A stretch of DNA of 64,000 nucleotides from Ravibacter sp037191015. GTDB lineage: Bacteria; Bacteroidota; Bacteroidia; Cytophagales; Spirosomataceae. Positions within the stretch are counted from its first letter, which is position 1. Each line of letters begins with the position of its first letter. The DNA lies in NCBI GenBank assembly GCA_037191015.1, contig JBBCKD010000032.1, forward strand, positions 127,461 to 191,460. Direction: 5' to 3'. Shown one piece after another: positions 18,420 through 26,391 of this stretch. The position numbers and the translations under genes were made by a program. The notes beneath the pieces are model-generated. The model did not search any database, had not been told where the DNA came from, and saw only the letters and a list, made by a program, of their open reading frames with translations.

Positions 18420-18965
18420 ATGTCAACCCGGAACAACTGGAAAACCCTGTCGGAGAAAACAGTATATGAAAATCCCTGGATCGCTATCGAGCATCATGAA
18501 GTCATCACCCCTTCGGGCGGCGACGGGATTTACGGACTGGTAAAGTTCAAAAACAAGGCGATCGGTATAGTACCCGTTGATCCTGACGACAACATCTACC
18601 TGGTAGGTCAGTTCAGGTACCCTCTCAATGAATACAGCTGGGAGATCCCCGAAGGAGGAGGCCCCCTGGGCGAGCCGCCGCTGGAGACGGCCAGGCGGGA
18701 GCTGAAAGAAGAGACCGGGCTTGTAGCGGCAAAATGGGAGCAGATCGCCCGTATTCATACTTCCAACTCCGCTACCGATGAAGAAGGCTTCCTTTTCCTT
18801 GCCGAAGGACTTACACAGTTAGAACCGGAAACGGAAGATACGGAGGATATCCGGGTAAGGAAAGTCCATTTGTCGGAGGCGGTCGACATGGTCATAAAGT
18901 CAGAAATTACCGACTCGCTATCCGTCGCCGGGATCCTCCTGGTTGCAAGAAGGAAAGGTTTTTAG
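18420..18965 (+). CDS. NUDIX hydrolase, ADP-ribose pyrophosphatase type
   Basis: Hydrolase that cleaves nucleoside diphosphates linked to another group, most like ADP-ribose pyrophosphatases. The full Nudix box runs from Gly79 to Leu101 (GGGPLGEPP...ETARRELKEETGL). The ATG at 18420 is preferred: the in-frame GTG at 18381 lies inside a promoter-like TTTACTTTG and would add 13 residues unlike the family. The protein is then 181 residues, a normal length. It is followed after 3 bases by a LysE-type exporter, suggesting one transcript. Confidence 0.9.
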   Translation: MSTRNNWKTLSEKTVYENPWIAIEHHEVITPSGGDGIYGLVKFKNKAIGIVPVDPDDNIYLVGQFRYPLNEYSWEIPEGGGPLGEPPLETARRELKEETGLVAAKWEQIARIHTSNSATDEEGFLFLAEGLTQLEPETEDTEDIRVRKVHLSEAVDMVIKSEITDSLSVAGILLVARRKGF

Positions 18966-18968
18966 CGG

Positions 18969-19589
18969 ATGATCGGCGCGGCAATTTTCGGAATTTTCAC
19001 CGGCATACTACTCTGTTCGACCTTTGGAACGGTCTTCTTCTCTTTGGTACAGACGAGTGTAGACAATGGCTTCAGGAATGCGCTGAAGATAGTGGTGGGG
19101 GTGATTATCTGTGACATCATTTTCGTTTTCTTCGCTATCTACGGCACCTCCATGCTCCCGGCAATCCCGCATTTTGAACGCTGGCTTGCCGGAACGGGGA
19201 TTCTTTTCCTGGCTGCGCTGGGTTTTGTCAATATCTTCAGGGGCCAGCCAAAGCTGGTCTATCCTACTACCAGGGTCGGCAATTTCATCTATTATTTCAC
19301 TACCGGCTTTCTTTTGAACGGCCTCAACCCTATCAATTTCATCAGCTGGGTCACCCTGGCCACCTATGTGAGGTCGTCGCTGCAATATGACCAAGGCCAG
19401 GTGCTTACTTTTTTCTCCGCAAGCCTCTTCGGTGTTTTCGTAACCGAAAGCCTGATCGCTTACTTTGCCAAAAAATTCCAGAAGCTTTTTACGCCCAGGC
19501 GTATCCTGATCTTCAACCGCGTAACCGGGATCGTCTTCCTGGGCATAGCCGGTCAGCTGCTTTACAGCGTTTTTATTAAAGCGAATTGA
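18969..19589 (+). CDS. LysE/RhtB-family exporter
   Basis: Inner-membrane exporter of amino acids or similar small metabolites. The 206-residue protein has six hydrophobic helices, the first being AAIFGIFTGILLCSTFG, and the family NP motif in GFLLNGLNPINFISWV. Length is normal for the LysE family. It starts 3 bases after the NUDIX stop and probably shares its transcript. The exported compound is unknown. Confidence 0.88.
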   Translation: MIGAAIFGIFTGILLCSTFGTVFFSLVQTSVDNGFRNALKIVVGVIICDIIFVFFAIYGTSMLPAIPHFERWLAGTGILFLAALGFVNIFRGQPKLVYPTTRVGNFIYYFTTGFLLNGLNPINFISWVTLATYVRSSLQYDQGQVLTFFSASLFGVFVTESLIAYFAKKFQKLFTPRRILIFNRVTGIVFLGIAGQLLYSVFIKAN

Positions 19590-19635
19590 ATTGCATACCC
19601 TTCTATTTATTACCCGGCTTTCAGTAAACTTCTGT

Positions 19636-19643
19636 TATATTTG
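19636..19643 (+). promoter_or_regulatory. -7 promoter element of accD
   Basis: TATATTTG matches the Bacteroidota -7 consensus TAnnTTTG and ends 26 bases before the accD start. No well-placed -33 TTG is seen. Confidence 0.5.
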
Positions 19644-19669
19644 GCACTCGAAAACATCTAAATCGGCTT

Positions 19670-20512
19670 ATGTCTTGGTTTGTTAGAAAGGAAAAGGGGA
19701 TCAACACCCCTACGGAAATGAAACGCGAGGTTCCCGACGGGCTTTGGTACAAATGTCCCGAATGCAAGAAGGTAACCCCTGTAAGAGAACACAAGCAAAA
19801 CGCTTTCACTTGTCCCCACTGCAACTATCACGATAAAGTCGGCTCGGAAGTTTACTTCGAACTTCTGTTCGACAATGACAAGTTCAAGGAGCTCGACCCG
19901 GACATGAGGTCGGCCGATCCGCTGGGATTCACCGATACAAAATCTTATCCTGACCGGATTGCCGCCAGCATACAGAAAACAGGCCTGAAAGACGCCGTCA
20001 GGACCGCTACCGGCAAAATGAACGGCGCCGATATTGTGATTGCCTGTATGGACTTCAATTTCATAGGCGGCTCGATGGGCTCGGTAGTAGGAGAAAAAAT
20101 TGCGCGGGCCATAGATTACAGCATTAAGAAAAAAATCCCGTTCCTGATGATATCCAGGTCGGGAGGCGCCAGGATGATGGAGGCCGGTCTGTCGCTGATG
20201 CAGATGGCAAAAACTTCTGCCAAGCTCGCGCTTTTATCGGAAGCGGGCATACCGTATGTCTCCCTGCTGACCGATCCTACCACGGGCGGGGTCACAGCCT
20301 CATATGCCATGCTGGGCGATTTCAATATCTCCGAGCCGGAAGCGCTCATCGGCTTCGCCGGGCCCCGCGTGATCAGGGAAACCATCGGGAAAGACCTTCC
20401 GAAAGGGTTCCAGAAAGCCGAATTTGTGCTGGAGCATGGCTTTCTGGATTTTATCGTTGACAGGAAAGAGCTGAAAAGCAAGCTGGGCGTCCTGCTGGGC
20501 ATGCTGAAATGA
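19670..20512 (+). CDS. accD: Acetyl-CoA carboxylase carboxyltransferase subunit beta
   Basis: Beta subunit of the carboxyltransferase that makes malonyl-CoA, the first step of fatty acid synthesis, in the cytoplasm with AccA. The 280-residue protein has the N-terminal four-cysteine zinc finger (Cys29, Cys32, Cys48, Cys51) that marks AccD, followed by the crotonase-fold core with SRSGGARMMEAGLSLMQMAK and TDPTTGGVTASYAMLGD. Length is normal. smpB begins one base after its stop, so the two are translationally close. accA is not nearby. Confidence 0.96.
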   Translation: MSWFVRKEKGINTPTEMKREVPDGLWYKCPECKKVTPVREHKQNAFTCPHCNYHDKVGSEVYFELLFDNDKFKELDPDMRSADPLGFTDTKSYPDRIAASIQKTGLKDAVRTATGKMNGADIVIACMDFNFIGGSMGSVVGEKIARAIDYSIKKKIPFLMISRSGGARMMEAGLSLMQMAKTSAKLALLSEAGIPYVSLLTDPTTGGVTASYAMLGDFNISEPEALIGFAGPRVIRETIGKDLPKGFQKAEFVLEHGFLDFIVDRKELKSKLGVLLGMLK

Positions 20513-20513
20513 T

Positions 20514-20972
20514 ATGGCGGACAAAATTTCCAAGAACTTCAATATTTCCAACCGCCGGGCCGGTTTCGAGTATGCTTTCCTGGAAAAATACGAAGCGGGA
20601 ATTGTACTGACAGGAACCGAAATAAAGTCGATAAGAGAAGGGAAAGTCAATTTTCAGGATGCTTATTGCCTTTTTCTCAACGATGAGCTTTTCATCCGGA
20701 GCCTTCACATTTCCCCCTATACGGAAGGCACTCACTACAACCATGAACCCCTGCGCGACCGGAAGCTGCTGCTGACCCGCCGCGAGCTCAGGAAGCTCGC
20801 TTCAAAACTGAAAGACCAGGGCCTCACGGTAATCCCGGTACGTATTTACAGCAGTGACCGGGGACTCGCCAAAGTCAGTATCGCACTCGCCAAAGGGAAA
20901 AAACTATACGATAAGCGCGAAACCATCAAAGAAAGAGACGTCAAACGCGACTCAGACAGGGGCGATTACTGA
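20514..20972 (+). CDS. smpB: SsrA-binding protein
   Basis: Binds tmRNA and brings it to stalled ribosomes for trans-translation. The 152-residue protein has the SmpB start ISKNFNISNRRAGFEYAF, the core TGTEIKSIREGKVNFQDAY, and the basic tail with KKLYDKRETIKERDVKRDSD, all diagnostic. Its ATG lies one base after the accD stop. Confidence 0.97.
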   Translation: MADKISKNFNISNRRAGFEYAFLEKYEAGIVLTGTEIKSIREGKVNFQDAYCLFLNDELFIRSLHISPYTEGTHYNHEPLRDRKLLLTRRELRKLASKLKDQGLTVIPVRIYSSDRGLAKVSIALAKGKKLYDKRETIKERDVKRDSDRGDY

Positions 20973-21017
20973 AAGCTTTTTATCGCTGTTAAGTATTTTT
21001 TAATTTCCGGGGAAATA

Positions 21018-21048
21018 TTGCCTCGGTCTGAAAAACTCATTAACTTTA
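21018..21048 (+). promoter_or_regulatory. Probable promoter of the HNH gene
   Basis: TTG at 21018-21020, 20 bases, then TAACTTTA at 21041-21048, one mismatch from TAnnTTTG. It ends 23 bases before the ATG. Confidence 0.45.
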
Positions 21049-21071
21049 GGAAACTAACTCCCTGACGTTGT

Positions 21072-21572
21072 ATGAGTTCGAAAGTGTTAATACTTAATCA
21101 GGATTACAGTGCCTTTAATGTTTGCTCAGTACCCAAAGCCTTCCTGCTTGTCTATCTCAACAAAGCAGAGCTCATAGCCCAGGCCGACGACCGCTTTCTC
21201 CACTCCATTTCACAGACCTATTTTTATCCCGTCGTTATCCGGCTGCATAAATACGTGCACCGGCCCTACAAAAGTGTGATGATGACGCGGCAGAATATCT
21301 TTAAACGCGACCGGAACACATGCCAGTATTGCGGAGCCAAGGATCACCTGACGCTCGACCACGTGCTTCCCAAATCGCGGGGAGGCAAAAGCAATTGGGA
21401 CAATCTTGTTACAGCCTGCCAGCGATGCAATACCCAGAAGGGAGACCTGACCCCGGAAGAATCAGGCATGCTCCTCAGACAGCTGCCTTTTAAGCCCAGC
21501 TTCCTGGTCTTTATACGTGATTTTTCGGGCGGGCACAACGACTACTGGCTTCCCTACCTGGGTGCGAGGTAA
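21072..21572 (+). CDS. HNH endonuclease-family protein
   Basis: Small protein with a zinc-stabilised HNH fold. In 166 residues it shows CQYC (Cys84, Cys87), LDHVLPKSRGG with Asp96-His97, Asn111 region, and CQRCNTQKG (Cys116, Cys119, Asn120), which together make the metal site. The N-terminal KVLILNQDYSAFNVC is shared by a widespread bacterial subgroup that is usually chromosomal and not phage-borne. Its natural role is not known. It follows smpB on the same strand after 99 bases with its own promoter. Confidence 0.9.
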   Translation: MSSKVLILNQDYSAFNVCSVPKAFLLVYLNKAELIAQADDRFLHSISQTYFYPVVIRLHKYVHRPYKSVMMTRQNIFKRDRNTCQYCGAKDHLTLDHVLPKSRGGKSNWDNLVTACQRCNTQKGDLTPEESGMLLRQLPFKPSFLVFIRDFSGGHNDYWLPYLGAR

Positions 21573-21739
21573 CCCTGCGCGGCAAAACACTTTCTGCCCG
21601 GCATGCCCTTCAGCCATATTTATTCGATTTTGATGTCCTTTCATTGGATAAAATCTATTAGTTTGCTTACCCAAATCAATAAATAGTTAAAACGGGTACA
21701 AACGTCTTTCCTTTTTGGCCGACATTACGATTCTCTACA

Positions 21740-23053
21740 ATGACCAACAATTCCAAGACCGGTAATTATCGCTGGTTTATCTGCGGGCTTTTGTTTTTTG
21801 CCACCACTATTAACTACATCGACCGCCAGATCATCGGTTTTCTGAAACCCGTCCTGGAAGTGGAGTTCAACTGGACCGAAACGGATTACGGCCGGATCGT
21901 AATGATTTTTTCCGCCTGTTATGCCCTCGGTTTCCTGGTGTTCGGCAATTTCATCGACCGCCTGGGGTCAAAAATAGGGTATGCTATTTCCGTTACCGTC
22001 TGGAGCATCGCCGCTATCCTTCACGCTGCTGCGAAGTCTACGTTCGGCTTCGGGCTCTTCAGGGGGCTTTTAGGGGTCAGTGAGGCCGGCAACTTCCCGG
22101 CAGCCGTAAAAGTGATCGCCGAGTGGTTCCCGCAAAAAGAAAGAGGAGTGGCAACGGGCATATTCAACTCAGGCACCAGCATCGGGCCCATCATAGCCCC
22201 CATCCTGATACCCTGGCTTCTCGCGGCATTTGGCTGGAAAGAGGCATTTATTATCACGGGAGCCCTGGGTTTTATATGGCTTGCAATATGGTGGATCTAC
22301 TACGAAATCCCTGAAAAACAGAAAAGGTTATCGGCCGGCGAATTCGATTACATACGCAGCGATTTCAAAGCCGGGGAAGCAGGCAGTAAGGAGGTGAAAA
22401 AGATCAAATGGGTCCGCCTGCTTACCTTGAAACAAACCTGGGTATTCATAGTTGGAAAGCTATTCACAGACCCCGTGTGGTGGTTCTTTCTGTTCTGGCT
22501 TCCCTCCTACTTCGCTTCAACTTTCGACCTTGACCTCAAAAAACCGAGCCTGCACCTGGCTGTAGTATATACGCTCACTACTTTCGGCAGTATTGCGGGC
22601 GGATATCTTTCGTCTTACCTGATCAAAAAAGGCTGGCCTGCTCTCAAAGCCAGAAAACTGGTGTTATTAATAGTAGCCATCCTGGTCCTGCCCATATTGC
22701 TCGCCCGTTATGCCACCGATGTATGGGTAGTGGTGTTTATCATCGCCATCGTAGCTGCCGCCCACCAGGCGTGGAGCACCAACATACTGACCGTTGTCTC
22801 TGATATTATCCCGAAGGAATCGGTCAGCTCCGTAGTAGGGATCGGCGGTATGGCCGGCTCTCTCGGCTCTACTTTTTTCCCCTTGCTTGTAGGCGTGCTG
22901 CTCGATCACTATAAGCTACTGGGCAATATCGGGGCCGGGTATAATATACTGTTTACCATATGCGGCCTCTCCTATTTCGTCGCCTGGATAATTATACAAT
23001 TGCTGACCTCTAAAATGAAGCCCGTTGAAGAAGCGCTAGCAGATAAAGATTAG
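21740..23053 (+). CDS. MFS transporter, hexuronate (ExuT-like) type
   Basis: Inner-membrane proton symporter of the anion:cation symporter branch of the major facilitator superfamily. The 437-residue protein has 12 membrane segments, the TINYIDRQIIGFLKPVLE start typical of ExuT, the EAGNFPAAVKVIAEWFPQKE motif and ATGIFNSGTSIGPIIAPI, which point to hexuronates or other sugar acids. The next gene, a cytochrome-linked dehydrogenase, starts 39 bases later and is probably in the same transcript. Confidence 0.87.
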   Translation: MTNNSKTGNYRWFICGLLFFATTINYIDRQIIGFLKPVLEVEFNWTETDYGRIVMIFSACYALGFLVFGNFIDRLGSKIGYAISVTVWSIAAILHAAAKSTFGFGLFRGLLGVSEAGNFPAAVKVIAEWFPQKERGVATGIFNSGTSIGPIIAPILIPWLLAAFGWKEAFIITGALGFIWLAIWWIYYEIPEKQKRLSAGEFDYIRSDFKAGEAGSKEVKKIKWVRLLTLKQTWVFIVGKLFTDPVWWFFLFWLPSYFASTFDLDLKKPSLHLAVVYTLTTFGSIAGGYLSSYLIKKGWPALKARKLVLLIVAILVLPILLARYATDVWVVVFIIAIVAAAHQAWSTNILTVVSDIIPKESVSSVVGIGGMAGSLGSTFFPLLVGVLLDHYKLLGNIGAGYNILFTICGLSYFVAWIIIQLLTSKMKPVEEALADKD

Positions 23054-23092
23054 GACAGTGACTAATTAACCAACCTATTTCTCTCTATTAAG

Positions 23093-25417
23093 GTGAAAAC
23101 CACCCGTTTAATCAGCCTGGCAGTTCTATCCGTATTGCTTTATTTCTGCAAAACAGTACGGACAGACACTACTCAACAGCCCGTTTCCAAAAATGGAGAA
23201 GGGTATAAGAGACCGGATATAAGCTGGATGAAGAACTTCAGCGAATCTCCGGTGATATCTCCCGAACAGTCTCTGAAACTCCTCAAAACAGAGGAAGGGT
23301 TCGAAATTTCATTTGTGGCTTCCGAGCCCGTGGTACAGACGCCGGTAGCCATGCTATTCGATCGCAAGGGCAGGATCTGGGTAGCAGAGATGACGGGTTA
23401 TATGCCCGACGTATCGGGGACCGGCGAAGATATCCCCAACGGGAAGATCGTCATCCTCGAAGACACCGACGGCAACGGGGTGATGGACAAGCGGAAAATA
23501 TTCCTTGACTCCCTTGTGCTTCCCAGGTCGCTTTGCTTTTATGAAGACGGCATATTGATAGCAGAGCCTCCGGGTCTCTGGTTTTACAGGATAGCAGACG
23601 ACAAGCCGGTTGCGAAAACGCTCGTAGATTCGGTTTACGCGGTAGGAGGCAACGTCGAACACCAGCCGAACGGGCTCCTGAGGGCAATGGACAACTGGAT
23701 ATACAATGCAAAATCCAATAAAAGATACCGGAAATACGGCGATGAATGGAAAATAGAGCGGACGCATTTCAGGGGGCAATGGGGCCTTTCCCAGGACGAC
23801 CAGGGCCGGCTCTACTACAACCATAACTCAGCCAATGTATTGGGCGACAACTTTTTGCCCGGGTTTGGCCACTGGAACCAGCACCAGAAGGAAGTCACCG
23901 GGTTTAACGCAAGGATCGTAGCCAGCAACCGGGTATATCCCCGGCGCCCCACTCCGGGAGTCAACCGCGGGTATATGACCGGCATACTGGACGACAGCCT
24001 CCGCCTCGTCAATTTTACGGCAGCCTGCGGCCCCCTGGTTTACAGGGGCGATCTCTTCGGGCCTGCCTATGCTTCCAACGTATTTGTGCCCGAGCCTTCC
24101 GCCAACCTGATCAAGAGGAATATCATAGAGGAAGAAGGCTATATCACACCCGGGAAACAAGCTTATGCAAACCGGGAGTTTGTATCGGGCACCGACGAGC
24201 GGTTTCGCCCGGTAGCGCTGAGCAATGCGCCCGACGGGGCCATCTACGTGGCAGATATGTACAGGGGCATCATCCAGCACAAGACCTATGTGACGCCCTA
24301 TCTGAGACAGGAAATCAGCGAACGCTCGCTGACGCAACCTCTGAACCTGGGAAGAATCTATAAGATCGCTCCGCGGGGGGCCAAAACCGGCCCTGTCGAA
24401 TTGAACGACGACGATGAAAGCCTTATCGCCATGCTGGGGCATCCCAACGGATGGATAAGGGACTATGCCCAGCAGACCATTATCGACAGGAAGAAAACCG
24501 GCCTCATACCCAGGCTGAAAATGATCGCCTCTGCCAGCCCCGACGAGCTTGAGCGACTCCATTGCTTCTATACGCTGGAAGGCCTGGGCGCTCTTTCGGC
24601 CGGGGAAGTCCTGCCGCTCTATACACAGGAGTCCTTCCGCCTGCAGGTGCTGGCTTTCGGACTTACGCCTTCTGTGATCGACCGGGATAACTACAGGCTG
24701 TTCACCGCTGTATGGGAAAAACTCATTGCCGGCGACAAGCTGATGACATTTCCGTATATAGCTTTCAGCATAAACGCGGTAAAAGCATTTGACGACGCGC
24801 TGGCACAGGAAATACTGCATCGCCTTGCCCGGAAGCAACCCGGCAATCCCTACCTGGCGGCAGCTATAGTAAGCAATCTCCGGGACAGGGAAAGCGAATT
24901 CCTGAAGGTATCTGCACAAACCATCAGCGATACCACTTCGGCGTTGATCGTACAGCTTAAATCGGCCATCGAAAACGGGATCAAAGAAAGCCTCTCCCGC
25001 AACCAGGCTCTCCTTTCAAAGAAATACCCCAAAGGCGCTGAATTTTATAATACTATATGCCAAACCTGCCATGGCTCCGACGGGAACGGAGTCCAGGGAC
25101 TCGCACCACCTCTGAACCAGTCGGAGTGGGTCACAGGGCGGAAAGATATCCTTACCTCTATTGTACTCTTCGGCCTGACAGGCCCGGTAACGGTAGGCAA
25201 CCGGCTCTACCAGGCTCCTGAAATCAGCGCCGACATGCCCGGTATCGGCTATGATCCGGATATTTCCAGCGGGCAGATAGCCGAGATGCTGAGCTACATA
25301 CGAAAGTCCTGGCAAAACGACGCCGACCCGGTGTCTGAAGAAGAAGTGGAAGAAATAAGGAAGAAATTCGCAGGCCGGGAAAAAGCCTTCACCATCAAGG
25401 AGCTCGAACAGTTGTAG
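23093..25417 (+). CDS. PVC-type dehydrogenase with C-terminal cytochrome c
   Basis: Exported protein combining a beta-propeller dehydrogenase-like domain with a haem c domain. The 774-residue protein starts at GTG 23093 with a signal segment SLAVLSVLLYFC; Cys19 may be lipidated. The N-terminal part (about 55-420) has propeller blades such as MLFDRKGRIWVAEMTGYMP and APDGAIYVADMYRGIIQH. A HEAT-like helical linker follows, then haem-binding CQTCH at 656-660 in a cytochrome c domain running to the end. Proteins of this design oxidise sugars or alcohols in the periplasm and pass electrons to the haem. Position behind a sugar-acid transporter suggests a link, not proven. Confidence 0.85.
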   Translation: MKTTRLISLAVLSVLLYFCKTVRTDTTQQPVSKNGEGYKRPDISWMKNFSESPVISPEQSLKLLKTEEGFEISFVASEPVVQTPVAMLFDRKGRIWVAEMTGYMPDVSGTGEDIPNGKIVILEDTDGNGVMDKRKIFLDSLVLPRSLCFYEDGILIAEPPGLWFYRIADDKPVAKTLVDSVYAVGGNVEHQPNGLLRAMDNWIYNAKSNKRYRKYGDEWKIERTHFRGQWGLSQDDQGRLYYNHNSANVLGDNFLPGFGHWNQHQKEVTGFNARIVASNRVYPRRPTPGVNRGYMTGILDDSLRLVNFTAACGPLVYRGDLFGPAYASNVFVPEPSANLIKRNIIEEEGYITPGKQAYANREFVSGTDERFRPVALSNAPDGAIYVADMYRGIIQHKTYVTPYLRQEISERSLTQPLNLGRIYKIAPRGAKTGPVELNDDDESLIAMLGHPNGWIRDYAQQTIIDRKKTGLIPRLKMIASASPDELERLHCFYTLEGLGALSAGEVLPLYTQESFRLQVLAFGLTPSVIDRDNYRLFTAVWEKLIAGDKLMTFPYIAFSINAVKAFDDALAQEILHRLARKQPGNPYLAAAIVSNLRDRESEFLKVSAQTISDTTSALIVQLKSAIENGIKESLSRNQALLSKKYPKGAEFYNTICQTCHGSDGNGVQGLAPPLNQSEWVTGRKDILTSIVLFGLTGPVTVGNRLYQAPEISADMPGIGYDPDISSGQIAEMLSYIRKSWQNDADPVSEEEVEEIRKKFAGREKAFTIKELEQL

Positions 25418-26391
25418 CCGGAACAAACGCTTCTCCATCCGGAACGATTACAGGTGAACGGCAGGCGTAACGGCCGGCAGTTGTTTGTTTCATCATAGCC
25501 CGCAGCCGTCTCCGGCTCAGACAATCAAAGTACTTGGATGAATTTATTCTACAAACTCTGTAGACAACAACACCTGGCAACTAAAAATAGTTGATTGTAT
25601 TTTCTATCAACTACAAATCAAAATATTTGCTATTTGTTATAATGTTTTACTATATTTGAATTGATGTCTCTGATATACCCTATTAGTATAGACGTAAGCA
25701 GGTAGACGAATTCAACGTATTGAGAATCTCGCCCTTAGTGATTCTTCCGGTTAATGAAATAATTCTCTATTACTAATGATAACTTTAAAACTAACTTTGA
25801 ATGGAAAAACTACTCCTTCTTCCCGGCAGGAAGATTTCTGACCGTTAGCTTACCAAAACGCAGAACGTTTACTCTTTTCTGGGAGCGATGCAGGCCCGGC
25901 TGAATGAATGCCCAGAGCTTCTTCTGTCGTCGGCTGGCCTTCGATTTTTATACAGGCCTACGGTGTTACGATCTTTTCACCGGTTTTGAAGCCGGAGAGA
26001 AGCCATGGAATATTTTAGAAATCATTCTTAAACTTTTTACAACTTTATTGAAAAGGGAATTTTACCCTGAACGGCACGATATCTGCTAAACCGATAAATG
26101 TCAGTGCCTGTTTTACCTGAAGCGGGTCTGTATCCGGCATTCAGAGCAGTGTTGCAATAGCAAATACCGACATACAAATATTTGCCTGCGACGCCCCTTT
26201 CGACTCATTGATTAGCCAATTGGGATTTTGTCTGATTCATAAAAATCAGCAACTGGAAGATTATTGCCGTTGCAACCTGTTATACCGGCGCCAAAATCCC
26301 GTATTCCAGACAGGAAATCAGTACAGGAGAGTATCTATACGTGCGACAGTCAGGAACAATATGCTTCTTTTTACCATTAAACCACAAAGCT
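25418..26391. promoter_or_regulatory. Gene-free leader of the T9SS protein gene
   Basis: A 974-base stretch with no convincing gene. The part 25530-25800 is AT-rich. A good promoter match lies at 25627-25658: TTG, 21 bases, TATATTTG. Another -7-like TAACTTTG is at 25792-25799. If the first is used, the transcript would carry a leader of about 730 bases. Short open frames here (for example 25904-26089 and 26208-26399) lack any family resemblance. Confidence 0.45.

Noticed and set aside
23828..24919. Minus-strand 363-residue open frame inside the cytochrome-dehydrogenase gene
   Set aside because: It lies antisense to a well-supported gene; its composition is that of a shadow frame.
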